Part shown: piece by piece, positions 1-5,864 of the stretch
Layout: every line of letters begins with the position of its first letter
How positions within the stretch are numbered: the first letter of the stretch is position 1
NCBI GenBank assembly: GCA_964387775.1
Contig: CAYLZO010000227.1
Span: 1-8,466 of the forward strand
Length of the DNA: 8,466 nucleotides
Source: CAYLZO01 sp964387775
GTDB taxonomy: Bacteria > Chloroflexota > Anaerolineae > JAAYZQ01
Direction: 5' to 3'
The notes under the pieces: model-generated
Told to the model about the DNA's origin: nothing
Databases searched by the model: none
What the model saw: the letters and a program-made list of their open reading frames with translations, nothing else
Program-made: the position numbers and the translations under genes

Positions 1-73
1 GGCCTATGTTGAGACCAACGCCCTCATCGGGCGCATCACGGCCCATCTGATCGACGCCCTGGCCGGGCGCGGC

Positions 74-102
74 CCTTCGGCAGGCTCAGGACGAAGCATC
101 CG
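74..102 (+). repeat. Dispersed mini-repeat (CCTTCG..CTCAGG family) inside the QueG-like gene
   Basis: Positions 74-90 (CCTTCGGCAGGCTCAGG) match 15 of 17 bases of the palindrome arm at 7853-7869 (CCTTCGACAAGCTCAGG). The similarity is visible directly. The reading frame of the QueG-like protein changes across this element, so the repeat is the likely cause of the disruption. The outer limit (to about 102) is a guess based on where family-like protein sequence resumes. Confidence 0.6.
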
Positions 103-214
103 CGCCGCCGCCGACCGGCCACCCACAATTTCGACCCGGTGAGCCTGGTCAGCCACTGGTCGCACAAGAGCGTGGCCGTCATCGCCGGGCTGGGCAGCTT
201 TGGACTGCACCAAG

Positions 215-232
215 CGGATGCCAGAGCATCCG
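215..232 (+). repeat. Perfect 7-bp hairpin inserted in frame in the QueG-like gene
   Basis: CGGATGC, loop CAGA, GCATCCG forms a perfect 7-bp stem with a 4-nt loop. It encodes part of ADARASD, which interrupts a family block where GLGSFGLH is normally followed almost directly by (L)ITDAGC. The seven bases GCATCCG recur at 96-102, at the end of the other repeat in this gene, so the two may be related. A natural hairpin of the gene is possible. Confidence 0.5.
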
Positions 233-534
233 ACGTCATCACCGACGCGGGCTGCGCGGGCCGCTTTGGCAGCCTGGTGTTCGACGCCGAGCTGCCCGTC
301 GAGCCGGCCACGCCCCGGGAGCGCTGCCTCTACTTCCACGACGGGAGCTGCCTGGAGTGCGTCCTGCGCTGCCCGGCCGGTGCCCTGGACGCCAGCGAGC
401 CGCTGGACAAACAAGCCTGCTACCGGCGCCTGCTCGGCGTGGCCCGCGCACACGAGGACCTGGGCCTGGTGGACGTCTGCGGCAAGTGCGCCATCGGACC
501 CTGCGCTTTCGAGTCGGCTGTCTAGGCCAAATCT

Positions 535-621
535 GCCGTCCTCGAATGGAACGCGAATACACGAATGCATGAGTGGGGGAGCATTCGTGATCCGCGCATT
601 CGTGTCAAATTCGAGGACAGC
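535..621. repeat. Stem-loop repeat copy A (upstream of the GxxExxY gene)
   Basis: This is an imperfect palindrome beginning 9 nt after the stop of the QueG-like gene. The outer arms GTCCTCGAAT (538-547) and ATTCGAGGAC (609-618) are perfect complements. The inner arms CACGAATGC (560-568) and GCATTCGTG (581-589) form a 9-bp stem. ATTCG/CGAAT motifs repeat along both arms. It belongs to the same family as the tandem units at 1143-1624 but is more diverged. There is no U-tract, so it is not an obvious intrinsic terminator. Confidence 0.8.
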
Positions 622-635
622 TAATCCCGAGAATG

Positions 636-643
636 GAGAGGAG
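636..643 (+). promoter_or_regulatory. Ribosome binding site of the GxxExxY gene
   Basis: GAGAGGAG ends 7 nt before ATG 651. This favours 651 over the in-frame ATG 633, which overlaps the start of this purine-rich stretch and has no Shine-Dalgarno sequence of its own. Confidence 0.6.
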
Positions 644-650
644 CAGCACC

Positions 651-1142
651 ATGCCCGAGTTGGTTGTAGATGCCACTGATAATGATTTGACCTATCGCAT
701 CATCGGTGCGGCAATGGCCGTACACAACTTTCTCGGCCCCGGCTACAAAGAAGAGATCTATGAGCGCGCCTTGGCCGTCGAACTGTGTGACCGGGGCATC
801 GAGCTCGAGCGGCAGTTCCGTGTGGAAGTGTTCCACCAGGATGCGCTGGTGGGCCTGTTCTACCTGGACCTGTTCGTTGAGCGCACCGTCGTTGTGGAGG
901 TCAAGGCTTTTGCTCACCAATTGACCAACGACGAACGCGCCCAGGTCATCAACTATCTCAAGGCTACCCAGGCGCCGGTAGCCCTCGTCTTCAACTTTGG
1001 CCGGCGACGACTGAACTGGATGCGGGTTTTCCCAGGCAAAGACGGTCCCATCCAGCGCGTTGGCCGGGACGACGTGACCAAATCCCGCCGTCGCGATGCC
1101 CAACCGCCGGAATACATCCCGGCATCGAAGCGGCAAACATAG
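651..1142 (+). CDS. GxxExxY family protein (PD-(D/E)XK-like fold)
   Basis: The 163-aa protein belongs to the GxxExxY family (TIGR04256 / Pfam PDDEXK_3 as I recall). The family is placed by similarity in the PD-(D/E)XK nuclease superfamily, and no function has been established. The name-giving motif is G31-x2-E34-x2-Y37, within LGPGYKEEIYERAL. Nuclease-like residues are visible as D73 in YLDLF and E83-x-K85 in VVEVKA, followed by Q98 and Y102 in QVINYLKAT and by VFNFG. The tail after residue 118 (rich in R, ending PASKRQT) is longer than usual for a family of about 125-140 residues and runs up to the neighbouring repeat. GC content is about 50% in two hand-counted 60-nt blocks (661-720, 901-960), against 72% in a block of the downstream gene, which suggests separate ancestry. 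The gene is bracketed by repeat arms at 609-621 and 1143-1155. The family call is firm; nuclease activity is inference. Confidence 0.9.
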   Translation: MPELVVDATDNDLTYRIIGAAMAVHNFLGPGYKEEIYERALAVELCDRGIELERQFRVEVFHQDALVGLFYLDLFVERTVVVEVKAFAHQLTNDERAQVINYLKATQAPVALVFNFGRRRLNWMRVFPGKDGPIQRVGRDDVTKSRRRDAQPPEYIPASKRQT

Positions 1143-1624
1143 GCCGTCCGCGAATGGGGGGCGCCCGTCATTCGTGATTCGCCCATTCGCGCCGGATTCG
1201 GGGACGGCGGAGAGCGGCCGTCCCCGAATGGTACACGAATATACGAATGCGGAGGCGCCCATCATTCGTGATTCGCGCATTCGTGCCGGATTCGGGGACG
1301 GCAGAGAACGGCCGTCCCCGAATGGTACACGAATATACGAATGCGCCCGTCATTCGTGATTCGCCCATTCGCGCCGGATTCGAGGACGNNNNNNNNNNNN
1401 NNNNNNNNNNNNNNNNNNNNNNNNNNNNNNNNNNNNNNNNNNNNNNNNNNNNNNNNNNNNNNNNNNNNNNNNNNNNNNNNNNNNNNNNGCGCCCGTCATT
1501 CGTGATTCGCCCATTCGCGCCGGATTCGAGGACGGCAGAGAACGGCCGTCCCCGAATGGTACACGACTACACGAATGCGCCCGTCATTCGTGATTCGCCC
1601 ATTCGCGCCGGATTCGAGGACGGC
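1143..1624. repeat. Tandem array of ATTCG/CGAAT stem-loop units (copies B to F, with gap)
   Basis: Each full unit has a left arm starting GCCGTCCCCGAAT, then CGAAT-rich sequence to ACGAATG, a short centre (often CGCCCGT), and a right arm from CATTCGT through ATTCG-rich sequence to ATTCGAGGACGGC or ATTCGGGGACGGC. Left arms start at 1143, 1217, 1311 and 1545. Right arms end at 1208, 1302, about 1389 (at the gap), 1536 and 1624. Units are joined by an 8-nt linker (AGAGAACG, or GGAGAGCG once), so right arm, linker and next left arm make a 13-bp stem-loop, perfect at 1196-1229 and 1290-1323 and with one mismatch at 1524-1557. Copy B (1143-1208) lacks part of its left arm, and copy C carries about 6 extra bases in its centre. 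The true copy number is unknown because 1389-1488 is a gap. The array stays open in several frames on both strands, but the resulting peptides are simple repeat translations and are not annotated as genes. Confidence 0.88.
1389..1488. other. Assembly gap (100 N) inside the repeat array
   Basis: There are exactly 100 N, the conventional placeholder for unknown length. Both sides are units of the same repeat, so the break is most simply explained by the assembler failing in the array. The real length could differ greatly. Confidence 0.95.
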
Positions 1625-1641
1625 CCAGCAACGAAATCTTT

Positions 1642-1646
1642 GGAGG
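1642..1646 (+). promoter_or_regulatory. Ribosome binding site fixing the RACo-like start
   Basis: GGAGG lies 5 nt before ATG 1652. The reading frame is open far upstream through the repeat array to 1247, so this site is what separates the real start from a spurious long N-terminal extension. Confidence 0.75.
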
Positions 1647-1651
1647 CTTTC

Positions 1652-3316
1652 ATGAACGCAACCGTCAACTATGGCACCGATGAACGAACCGTCACCGTCG
1701 AACCGGGCAGCCAACTCGGCGACGCCATCATCGCCACCGGCCTGCCCCTGGAGCAGCCGTGCGCCGGGCGCGGCACTTGCCTGAAGTGCAAGGTCATCGC
1801 CGAGGGCGCGCTGAGCCCGCCCGACGAGAAAGAAATCGAGGGCCTGACCCAGGCCGAGCGGGCCTCCAACTACCGGCTGGCCTGCCGCGCCCGGGTGCTC
1901 GGCGACGTGGAGGTCACGCTGGCGCCCATCGTCGTCTACTCCAACAAGATCTTTCGCGCCTGCGACGACTACAAGCAGCCGGGCGTGCCCGTGGGCCTGG
2001 CCATCGACCTGGGCAGCACCACCGTCGCCGCCTTTGTCACCACGCTGGACGCTAGTGGTGAGCAAGGTCGAACCAAGGGCAAGGTCTGCCTCGGCGCGGC
2101 GGCCCTCAACCAGCAGACGGCTTTTGGCGCCGACGTCATCTCGCGCATGGCCGCCGCCCTCCAGGGCCCCGAGTCGGCCAAGCGCCTGTCGATGCTGGCC
2201 CTGTCGTCCATCGTCCAGGCCATCGACGCCCTCAAGCTGCCGCGCCGCATCCAACGCCAGATCCGGAAGGTGACCATCGTCGGCAACTGCGCCATGCACC
2301 ATCTCCTGCTGCGCTACCCGGTGGAGACGCTGGCCGAGATGCCCTTCCAGCCCCACGACAAGGCGGCGGTCCGCGACGGGCAAGGAGCAGCGGATAGGTT
2401 GTTTGGCGACACCTTCCCCGTCGGCGCCGAGGTTGCCCTGCCGCCCCTCATCGGCGGGTTCGTCGGCTCCGACGCGCTGGCCTGCCTGACCTACTATGGC
2501 TTTGACCGGGCCAGCGGGCCGATGGCGGCCATCGACCTGGGCACCAACGGCGAGGTGATGGTCACCGATGGAAACAAGATCCTGGTCGCCTCCACGGCCG
2601 CCGGCCCCGCCTTTGAAGGGGTCAACATCTCGTGCGGCACACGGGCCGTGGACGGGGCCGTCGTCAAGGTCCAGGCCGACCTCGACGCTGGCAGCTTCCA
2701 CCTGGAGACCATCGGCGACCACCCACCCGTGGGCCTGACCGGATCGGGCCTGCTGGACCTCATCCGCGAGCTGCGCCGGGCGGGCGTCGTCGAGCGCAGC
2801 GGCCGCTTTGCCCGGGCGCATCCGACCTTCGGCCACCGGCTCGGCACCGACGAGCGGGGCGTGCGCCGCCTGCTCATCACCGACCAGGCCGTGGACCTCA
2901 GCGGCGCCGAGTCGCTGGCGGACGCGGAGCGCATCTCGCTCTACCTGACCCAGCACGACGTCCGCGAGCTGCAAAAGGCCAAGGGCGCCATCCGCGCCGC
3001 GACCGAGATCCTGATGGGCCACCTGGCCCTCGGCCCGGAGGACCTGGAGCGCCTTTACCTGACCGGCTCCTTCGGCAGCCAGCTCAACGTCGAGGCGGTG
3101 GTGGACCTGGGCATGATCCCGCCCGTGCCCCTCGACCGCGTCGAGCCCTCGGCCAACGGCGCCGGGTTCGGCGCGGCGCTGATGCTCGACGACGCGGAAT
3201 TCGCCCGCGCCGAGGAAATCGCGGCCGCCGCCGAGCAGGTGGACCTCGACCTGGACCCCGATTTCATCGCCCGCTACGTCGAGTCGATGGAGCTGCCGGG
3301 CGGGGAGCCGGCGTGA
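1652..3316 (+). CDS. RACo-like ASKHA protein: 2Fe-2S ferredoxin plus DUF4445 activator of corrinoid proteins
   Basis: The 554-aa protein resembles RACo, which uses ATP to drive reduction of Co(II) in a corrinoid protein back to active Co(I). Residues 1-95 form a ferredoxin-like 2Fe-2S domain with ligands C37, C43, C46 and C78 (PCAGRGTCLKC ... LACRA). The ASKHA (actin/hexokinase-like) ATPase part follows, with AIDLGSTTVAAF (117-128), LNQQTAFGADVISRM (152-166), AIDLGTNGEVM (293-303), GLTGSGLLDL (361-370) and LTGSFGSQLN (470-479), as in DUF4445 proteins. It is a cytoplasmic protein with no signal peptide. The start at 1652 is chosen from GGAGG and from where family-like sequence begins. The gene ends in a 4-nt overlap with the transporter gene. 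No corrinoid protein or methyltransferase is in the window, so the target is unknown. The QueG-like Fe-S protein before the repeat island was probably its original neighbour. Family membership is secure; the specific partner is inference. Confidence 0.92.
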   Translation: MNATVNYGTDERTVTVEPGSQLGDAIIATGLPLEQPCAGRGTCLKCKVIAEGALSPPDEKEIEGLTQAERASNYRLACRARVLGDVEVTLAPIVVYSNKIFRACDDYKQPGVPVGLAIDLGSTTVAAFVTTLDASGEQGRTKGKVCLGAAALNQQTAFGADVISRMAAALQGPESAKRLSMLALSSIVQAIDALKLPRRIQRQIRKVTIVGNCAMHHLLLRYPVETLAEMPFQPHDKAAVRDGQGAADRLFGDTFPVGAEVALPPLIGGFVGSDALACLTYYGFDRASGPMAAIDLGTNGEVMVTDGNKILVASTAAGPAFEGVNISCGTRAVDGAVVKVQADLDAGSFHLETIGDHPPVGLTGSGLLDLIRELRRAGVVERSGRFARAHPTFGHRLGTDERGVRRLLITDQAVDLSGAESLADAERISLYLTQHDVRELQKAKGAIRAATEILMGHLALGPEDLERLYLTGSFGSQLNVEAVVDLGMIPPVPLDRVEPSANGAGFGAALMLDDAEFARAEEIAAAAEQVDLDLDPDFIARYVESMELPGGEPA

Positions 3317-4251
3317 GCGCCGAGACGACGGCCAGCCGCTCCGACCTGGCCGGCTCGCTGGCCGTGCTGCTGGCCGCGGCCTGCTGGGGCACGTCGGGCA
3401 TTTTCGTCAAGTTCGTCGCCGCCGACGTCGACATCTCGGCCCTGGCGCTGGCCTTCTGGCGCGACATCGCCACGTTCGCGGCGCTGCTGGCCAGCATCGG
3501 CCTGCTGCGCCCGGCCTGGCTGCGCGTGCAGCGCCGCGATCTGCGCTGGCTGGCCGGGATGGGCGTCAGCCTGGGCATCTTTCACGTCTTTTGGAACCTG
3601 GGCGTGCTGGTCAACGGCGCGGCGGTGGCCACGGTGCAACAGGCGGCCATGCCCGCCATCGTGGCCGTCGCCGCCTGGTTCCTCTGGCGCGAGGCGCTGA
3701 CCTGGAGCAAGATCGTCGCCATCGCGCTGACCTTCGTCGGCACCGTGCTCGTCTCGGGCCTCGACGTGCTGGGCCAGGTCGAGCTGTCGCTGGGCGGGCT
3801 GCTCATCGGCCTGGGCATCCCCACCACCTACGCCAGTTGGAACCTGTTCGGCAAAAAGGTGCGGACGGGCTACAACCCCTTCACCACGCTGACCTACGCC
3901 TTTGGCTTTGGGGCGCTGGTGCTCCTGCCTTTCCAGTTTTTCACGCCCCAGCCCTGGCCCGTCGCGCCGACCGGCTTTCTCTGGTTCGCCTGCCTGATCT
4001 TCCTTTCGACCATCACGCCCTTTTCCATCTACACCTTTGCCCTGGGCCGCCTGCCGGCCAGCGTGGCCAGCATCCTGGTCATGAGCGAGATCGCCTTCGT
4101 GGCCGTCTATGCCTACGTTTTGCTGGGCGAGCGGCTGACGCCTGGCCAGGTCGTCGGCGCGCTGCTGGTGGTAGGCGGCGTGCTGCTGCTGTCGCTGCAC
4201 CGCTGGCAGGAGGGCCGGCGCGCGCGCAAACAACTGCCCCTGGGAGGATAA
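3313..4251 (+). CDS. EamA/DMT-superfamily transporter, 10 predicted membrane helices
   Basis: The 312-aa integral membrane protein has two EamA repeats. About ten hydrophobic segments are seen, roughly at residues 13-34, 45-65, 79-98, 105-125, 133-150, 160-178, 193-210, 222-243, 249-270 and 278-296. The first repeat starts with AAACWGTSGIFVK. The second ends with the typical EIAFVAVYAYVLLGERLTPGQ followed by a glycine-rich helix. Family members export or import metabolites such as amino acids, nucleotides or sugars; the substrate cannot be read from the sequence. The GTG start at 3313 overlaps the TGA of the RACo-like gene (GTGA), which indicates translational coupling. The C-terminus is short and basic (RRARKQ), consistent with a cytoplasmic end. 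Its link to the RACo-like protein may be only operonic. Confidence 0.92.
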   Translation: MSAETTASRSDLAGSLAVLLAAACWGTSGIFVKFVAADVDISALALAFWRDIATFAALLASIGLLRPAWLRVQRRDLRWLAGMGVSLGIFHVFWNLGVLVNGAAVATVQQAAMPAIVAVAAWFLWREALTWSKIVAIALTFVGTVLVSGLDVLGQVELSLGGLLIGLGIPTTYASWNLFGKKVRTGYNPFTTLTYAFGFGALVLLPFQFFTPQPWPVAPTGFLWFACLIFLSTITPFSIYTFALGRLPASVASILVMSEIAFVAVYAYVLLGERLTPGQVVGALLVVGGVLLLSLHRWQEGRRARKQLPLGG

Positions 4252-4255
4252 TTCG

Positions 4256-4744
4256 ATGGCCAAGAAAAAAAAGAGCTCGACCAAGACGTTGCCCATGCGT
4301 GCGCTGGAGGAGAAGGGCGTCGCCTACGAGCCCCGCCAACAGTCGAGCAAGCAGTTCACAGCCGAGGGGGTAGCCGAGGACCTGGGCGTGCCGGTGAGCT
4401 GGGTGGTCAAGGCCATGCTCGTCCAGGGCTCCGACCGAAGTTTCGCCCTCTTTGTGGTGCCCGGCGACCGGCAGCTCAGCCTGAAAAAGGCCGGCGGGGC
4501 GCTGGGCGACAAGAACGTCCAGATGGCCCGCCAGCGCGACGTGCAGCGCGTGACCGGCTTCCAGGTGGGCGCCGTGTCGGTGCTCGGCTTCCGCCGCGAC
4601 GACGTGCCGGCCTACGTCGACCGGAGCGTGCTCGACCTGGAGCGGGCCATCGTCAGCGCCGGCCGGCCCGACCTGGGCCTGGAGCTGGACCCCGCCGACC
4701 TGCCCGGCGCCCTCGACGCCCAGGTGGGCGATTTCGCCTCCTGA
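4256..4744 (+). CDS. ybaK: YbaK/EbsC-type Cys-tRNA(Pro) (aminoacyl-tRNA) deacylase
   Basis: The 162-aa single-domain protein belongs to the YbaK/ProX editing-domain family, whose members hydrolyse mischarged Cys-tRNA(Pro) or related aminoacyl-tRNAs in the cytoplasm. The conserved catalytic-type lysine is K52 in WVVKAML. The strand FALFVVPGDRQLSLKK (63-78) and the motif TGFQVGAVSVLGF (100-112), equivalent to the family GYxxGGxSPxG block, are present. ATG 4256 follows GGGAGGA (4242-4248), which overlaps the last codons of the transporter gene; the gap between genes is only 4 nt. The N-terminus MAKKKKSS is encoded partly by a run of eight A (4265-4272). Exact substrate (Cys-tRNA(Pro) or another mischarged tRNA) is uncertain. 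Confidence 0.9.
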   Translation: MAKKKKSSTKTLPMRALEEKGVAYEPRQQSSKQFTAEGVAEDLGVPVSWVVKAMLVQGSDRSFALFVVPGDRQLSLKKAGGALGDKNVQMARQRDVQRVTGFQVGAVSVLGFRRDDVPAYVDRSVLDLERAIVSAGRPDLGLELDPADLPGALDAQVGDFAS

Positions 4745-4801
4745 AAAAGCCAGCCAACCCTCTCCCCCGGTCGTTGTCGCCCAATCCACCGGCCGGGCAG
4801 T

Positions 4802-4830
4802 TTGCATCTTGCCCCACCTTGAGGTAGAAT
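4802..4830 (+). promoter_or_regulatory. Predicted sigma70-type promoter for the arsA-like gene cluster
   Basis: TTGCAT (4802-4807), a 17-nt spacer and TAGAAT (4825-4830) lie 92 nt upstream of ATG 4923 in the 178-nt spacer between the two gene clusters. The boxes match the -35 consensus at 4 of 6 positions and the -10 consensus at 5 of 6. The rest of the spacer (4745-4922) shows no RNA gene or terminator I can support. Confidence 0.5.
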
Positions 4831-4922
4831 GGGGTGCGAGCCGGGCGACTGCCCAACACGCACCCAATTTCGTTCATAATGCCCGGAACTGCACAAGCCA
4901 TCGCAGCAGGAAACAGATTCCT

Positions 4923-5849
4923 ATGACACTCGCAGACTTACAAAACACCGGCAAGCGCGTCCTGATGTTCGGCGGCAAGGGCGGGGTGGGCAAGACGACG
5001 ACCTCGGCCACGACCGCCGTGCACTTTGCCTCGGCGGGGCGGCGGACGCTCATCATCTCCAGCGACCTGACGCCCTCCCTCTCGGACATATTCGAGACCG
5101 ACATCGGCGCCACCGAGACGCCGATCCCGGGCGCGGCCAACCTCTGGGGCCTGGAGATCGACCCCGAGGAGGTGATGCGCCGCTGGAAGGTGAAATTCGG
5201 GCCGGAAATCTACGAGGCGGCCCAGGTCTTCGTAGACATGCCTTACGACGACGTGGTCGATTACGTCGGGATGGCACCGGGCATCCAGGAGGAGTTCATG
5301 CTCGATTTCATCCTGGAGCAGGTGCGCGGCGGGCGCTACGACCTGGTGGTGTGGGACACGGCGCCGGCGGGCGACACGCTGCGCCTGCTGGAACTGCCCC
5401 ACAAGTTCCTGAGCCACCTGCGGGTGGCGCCCAAGATGTACCTGAGCGTCCGCGACAAGCTGCAACTCAAAAAGGTGCCGTTTCTGGAGCTGATCGAGAG
5501 CTGGCGCGAGCTCTCGGAAGAGATCACGGGCTTTTTCCGCGACCCGGCCAACGCCGAGTTCGTGCTGGTCACCATCCCCGAGGCACTGGGCGTCTACCAG
5601 GCCCGGCGGCTGGTGGGCAATTTCGCCGAGTTCGGGCTCGACATCCGGCACCTGGTGGTCAACAACGTCATCACCGAGCCCGATTCCGAGTTTCTGCGCA
5701 AGCGGCGGGCCATGCAGCGTCCCTATCTGGCGCTCCTGGAGGACACTTACGGCCAGCGCATGACCATCACCCACCTGCCCCTCTTTGCCGAGGAGATCAA
5801 GGGGGTGACGCGGCTAAGAGAGGTGGAAAGGCTGCTCTTTGGAGCATAG
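4923..5849 (+). CDS. ArsA/GET3-family ATPase, single domain, cysteine-free
   Basis: The 308-aa SIMIBI-class P-loop ATPase has the deviant Walker A GGKGGVGKTT at 17-26 (signature lysine K19), the switch I region SSDLTPSLSDIF at 46-57 (compare DPAHSLSDAF in ArsA) and the switch II region DTAPAGDTLRLLELP at 145-159. VVNNVI at 245-250 carries the expected nucleotide-base contact. The protein has only one ATPase domain and I find no cysteine anywhere in it. The arsenite-binding triad of ArsA and the CxxC zinc site of Get3 are therefore both absent. Arsenite export is unlikely, and its true role (targeting or chaperone-like) is unknown. ATG 4923 is preceded by AGGAAACAG (4908-4916). The upstream in-frame extension to 4809 overlaps the predicted promoter and is rejected. 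The amidase gene follows after 15 nt, so the two are probably co-transcribed. Confidence 0.9.
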   Translation: MTLADLQNTGKRVLMFGGKGGVGKTTTSATTAVHFASAGRRTLIISSDLTPSLSDIFETDIGATETPIPGAANLWGLEIDPEEVMRRWKVKFGPEIYEAAQVFVDMPYDDVVDYVGMAPGIQEEFMLDFILEQVRGGRYDLVVWDTAPAGDTLRLLELPHKFLSHLRVAPKMYLSVRDKLQLKKVPFLELIESWRELSEEITGFFRDPANAEFVLVTIPEALGVYQARRLVGNFAEFGLDIRHLVVNNVITEPDSEFLRKRRAMQRPYLALLEDTYGQRMTITHLPLFAEEIKGVTRLREVERLLFGA

Positions 5850-5864
5850 AAAAGGAGGACTGCA

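Larger units (their letters stand above)
2..525 (+). pseudogene. QueG-like 4Fe-4S protein, 5'-truncated by window and apparently frameshifted
   Basis: This is the C-terminal part of an iron-sulfur protein resembling epoxyqueuosine reductase (COG1600-like). The upstream part reads in frame 2 (AYVETNALIGRITAHLIDALAGRG) only as far as a small dispersed repeat at about 74-102. The downstream part reads in frame 1, beginning with PATHNFDPVSLVSHWSHK from about 118, and then is open to TAG 523-525. Counting from GTG 139, the cysteines C63, C71, C74 and C78 (CxxCxxxCP) and C114, C117 and C122 (CxxCxxxxC) fit two 4Fe-4S clusters. The motifs GLGSFGLH and ITDAGCAGRFGSLV are typical of the family. A second insertion (215-232) adds about seven residues between GLHQ and VITDAGC. 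The partner lying downstream is a RACo-type corrinoid activator, so a corrinoid-related redox role is plausible rather than queuosine synthesis. A sequencing error could mimic the frameshift. The intact Fe-S tail could still be expressed from GTG 139. Confidence 0.62.

Noticed and set aside
599..627. Promoter upstream of the GxxExxY gene (TTCGTG, 17 nt, TAATCC)
   Set aside because: The -35 box is poor, the -10 box is only fair, and both overlap the repeat arm, so chance is likely.
621..1280. Long minus-strand ORF of 219 codons and similar minus-strand frames in the array
   Set aside because: They are shadows of the GxxExxY gene and translations of the repeat. They have no ribosome binding site and no recognisable domain.
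1143..1624. CRISPR array
   Set aside because: Units are adjacent inverted-arm repeats with near-constant 8-nt linkers. There are no unique spacers of 25-40 nt and no cas genes.
1143..1624. Integron cassette attC sites
   Set aside because: The folded repeat sites around a small gene recall gene cassettes, but I see no GTTRRRY/RYYYAAC core pair in each unit and no integrase.
1496..3022. 508-codon minus-strand ORF
   Set aside because: It is opposite the RACo-like gene, with a composition typical of antisense frames in high-GC DNA; the plus strand has clear family motifs.
2632..3312. Upstream extension of the transporter frame to 2632
   Set aside because: The extension is a proline/arginine-rich shadow of the RACo-like gene. 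Hydrophobic EamA sequence starts only after GTG 3313.
4265..4272. Programmed slippage at the A8 run in the deacylase gene
   Set aside because: The run encodes the lysine-rich N-terminus and the zero frame is already complete; no alternative product is evident.
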